Source: an uncultured Clostridia bacterium
GTDB taxonomy: Bacteria; Bacillota; Clostridia; Oscillospirales; CAG-272
Direction: 5' to 3'
NCBI GenBank assembly: GCA_937914815.1
Contig: CALDMI010000027.1
Coordinates: 1-6,705 of the forward strand
DNA: 6,705 nt
Shown here: positions 4,908 through 6,705 of the stretch, piece after piece
Numbering within the stretch: position 1 is the first letter of the stretch
Layout of the letters: each line of letters opens with the position of its first letter
Notes under the pieces: generated by a model
What the model saw: the letters and a program-made list of their open reading frames with translations, nothing else
Told to the model about the DNA's origin: nothing
The model's database searches: none
Position numbers and translations under genes: made by a program

Positions 4908-6705
4908 ATGAAAAAAATAAACAGAATAATAAGCTTTCTTCTCGCGCTCTCGATGCTCCTCTCGGCGCTCGCCGTTGTGAGCTTCGCCGACGGAGAGGGG
5001 GGCGACACGACCCCCGACGATATACAGCTTTATGTCAACCGCACATACGACGAGGGCTGGGACTATACGAACGGTATAGAGAGCGGCGCGGCGATGACAA
5101 AGGGCAACCTCTTTGAGGTAGCACGCGAGGTGGATAAGGACGGTTATTATAACTACTTTCTCCGGCTCGAGGCTGTTAATGCCAGCGACGGATTCTTCAA
5201 TATCAAGCTCGGCGAAAGCGTGCCGGAGAAGGGATATGTTGTCGAGTTTGATATAAAAATTGACTCATATTGCAACATCGGAAACATAGTCGAGCTCCGC
5301 TCCCGCAAGGGGGACTGGACCTTCCCGCTCGCGATAAAGGACAACAAGGTGGTCTTTTCTCCGGATAAATCCTCAAATCTCCTTTCCTATGATATAGGCG
5401 ACGGAGAGTGGGCTCATGTCTCCTACGAATTTGACTTCACCCCGTGCGAGGAGGACGCCGCCCCGACGGTCACGGTCACATTCGGAAACGCGGAGCCGTA
5501 TACCTACGAGCTGCCGAAAGGCTTTTCCGCAGGTCTTCATATCTTCCGTATCTGCTTTGACGGAAACAGATCCCCGAATACTATCGGAATGAGCTATTGC
5601 CTCGATAACCTCAAGGCATACGGCGGGACAAACAAAGTAAGCGACGTCTCGTCTCTCGGCTACGGCATATATGTTGACGCGGGCGCGGCGAAGACAATTG
5701 AAATAGTAAAGGACGCGTCGAACGAAAGTGCCGCCACGGACATAATTGAGCAGGCGCTCATAATGAAGGTCGGAGTAAACAACATGCTCTTCCGCGGCAA
5801 AAAGACCGCGATCCTCGACGGTAAGCACGGCGCGCCGATGAGAAATGAGAACGGGCAAGTTATAGTGCCCCTCTCGGTTCTTCTTGATTACTTCGGATAT
5901 CCGTTCTATGAGCACCCGGACCACCGCTCCTACGATATATCCACCGGTCTCTCCGCAACTTATATCGTTGCGGGCAGAGACACGGCGACGGTCGGAAATG
6001 AGAGGGTGGCGCTGAACGTCACGCCGGGGTACTATTCGCTTGACGGCGGAGAGGAGTTCTTCGGCGTCGGTATCGACGACATTGAGACGCTCTTCCCGGG
6101 GTACTATCTGACATACGACGACATGGGGCTTATCATAATAGCAAAGCAGGACGACGTCGTAGACCGTAAAAACGGGCTCAAAGTCATGATAGGCATTATG
6201 AATCGCTTTGTATTCGACAGCATAAACGACGACGAAAATACATTTACCGGCGAGAGCGTTATCGACGACATAGCCGAGCACTTCGCGGATAAGAAAGGTG
6301 CAAAGACCCACCCGAGGCTCCAGGCGACGTCCGAGACTTTTGACAGCCTTGCGGAGTTCTATAACGACCCGGACAGTACGGCTTATCCCGAGGCTTACAG
6401 AGCCTATATAAAGCAGCAGGTTGATTACGCTCTTATGATGCTGAACCTCCGCTTCAAAAAGAACGCGGACGGAAATTACGAGTTCAAATCCGGCTATTTC
6501 AACTACTACGGAACGAGGATGCCTTGCTACCCGTATCAGCCGTATTATACGTATGAGCAGGACATTGCCGGAAAGTACGTCGTGAAGCCCGGTAAAACCG
6601 GCACGGATATGTACGGCAATACCGCATACGGCGACGGATACGACCTCGGAGGACGGTCAAGACTCCAGAATTTTACGCAGGAGTTGCGCGATTACGGATT
6701 CGCAT
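4908..6705 (+). CDS. Secreted LamG/Cu-amine-oxidase-N/heparinase II/III-like protein (3' end missing)
   Basis: The frame is open for 599 codons and continues past the right edge. Residues 1-27 are a signal peptide (MKKINR, hydrophobic core, likely cut after SFA). Residues about 41-240 form a LamG-like beta-sandwich, with W168 in GEWAHV and the closing SYCLDNLKAY ending at 238, matching the similar ending in the neighbour. Residues about 286-413 resemble a copper amine oxidase N-terminal-like stalk domain, with VPLSVLLDYFGY from 320 and a closing GLIIIAK. HPRL at 468-471 followed by a helical segment, and YDLGGRSRL around 578-586, are typical of the start of heparinase II/III or alginate-lyase-like (alpha/alpha) toroids. 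Such enzymes cleave uronic-acid polysaccharides by beta-elimination. The catalytic residues would lie beyond the window, so activity cannot be judged. The first three domain calls are fairly secure; the lyase call is less so. It probably shares a transcript with the gene before it. Confidence 0.8.
   Translation, partial: MKKINRIISFLLALSMLLSALAVVSFADGEGGDTTPDDIQLYVNRTYDEGWDYTNGIESGAAMTKGNLFEVAREVDKDGYYNYFLRLEAVNASDGFFNIKLGESVPEKGYVVEFDIKIDSYCNIGNIVELRSRKGDWTFPLAIKDNKVVFSPDKSSNLLSYDIGDGEWAHVSYEFDFTPCEEDAAPTVTVTFGNAEPYTYELPKGFSAGLHIFRICFDGNRSPNTIGMSYCLDNLKAYGGTNKVSDVSSLGYGIYVDAGAAKTIEIVKDASNESAATDIIEQALIMKVGVNNMLFRGKKTAILDGKHGAPMRNENGQVIVPLSVLLDYFGYPFYEHPDHRSYDISTGLSATYIVAGRDTATVGNERVALNVTPGYYSLDGGEEFFGVGIDDIETLFPGYYLTYDDMGLIIIAKQDDVVDRKNGLKVMIGIMNRFVFDSINDDENTFTGESVIDDIAEHFADKKGAKTHPRLQATSETFDSLAEFYNDPDSTAYPEAYRAYIKQQVDYALMMLNLRFKKNADGNYEFKSGYFNYYGTRMPCYPYQPYYTYEQDIAGKYVVKPGKTGTDMYGNTAYGDGYDLGGRSRLQNFTQELRDYGFA

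Noticed and set aside
5373..6311. 312-codon open frame on the minus strand
   Set aside because: It is antisense to the lyase-like gene, which has coherent domains. No start signals and no recognisable protein pattern.

Overview
The window looks like chromosomal DNA of a Gram-positive anaerobe of the class Clostridia, probably an uncultured gut-type lineage. The reasons are strong GGAGG ribosome-binding sites, consensus sigma-A-type promoters with 17-bp spacers, MKK-type signal peptides, heavy use of the ATA isoleucine codon at fairly high GC, and a Firmicutes-style copper-amine-oxidase-N-like stalk domain in a secreted protein. This placement is inference by eye, not a computed classification.

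Layout. (1) Positions 1-206 are a divergent promoter region. On the minus strand a perfect TTGACA-17 bp-TATAAT promoter reads toward position 1, and the first three codons of a leftward gene (ATG at 9-7, behind a GGAGG site) are just inside the window. On the plus strand a TTGATT-17 bp-TATAAT promoter drives the next gene. (2) Positions 207-1751 hold a complete yifB/comM-type AAA+ ATPase gene (514 aa). (3) Positions 1752-2109 are non-coding: a weak terminator candidate, a long imperfect dyad, an extended -10 promoter, and an unusually long leader (about 215 nt) containing a tandem direct repeat and a 15-bp hairpin. (4) Positions 2110-4887 encode a 925-aa secreted protein that I do not recognise, with a LamG-like beta-sandwich set between arrays of degenerate helical repeats. 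(5) Positions 4908-6705 hold the first 599 codons of a second secreted protein: signal peptide, LamG-like domain, copper-amine-oxidase-N-like domain, then the start of what looks like a heparinase II/III-type polysaccharide lyase. It runs off the right edge.

The two secreted genes are 20 bp apart with no terminator between them and share a LamG-like domain, so they are most likely co-transcribed from the promoter at 1858-1886. Together they suggest a cell-surface or extracellular module for binding and cleaving an acidic polysaccharide. YifB is a housekeeping or competence-related DNA-processing ATPase with no evident link to it. The least explained items are the repeat-rich 925-aa protein, its long structured leader, and a recurring TGCGG/CCGCA hairpin core in both intergenic regions. 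I see no phage, transposon, CRISPR or RNA gene.
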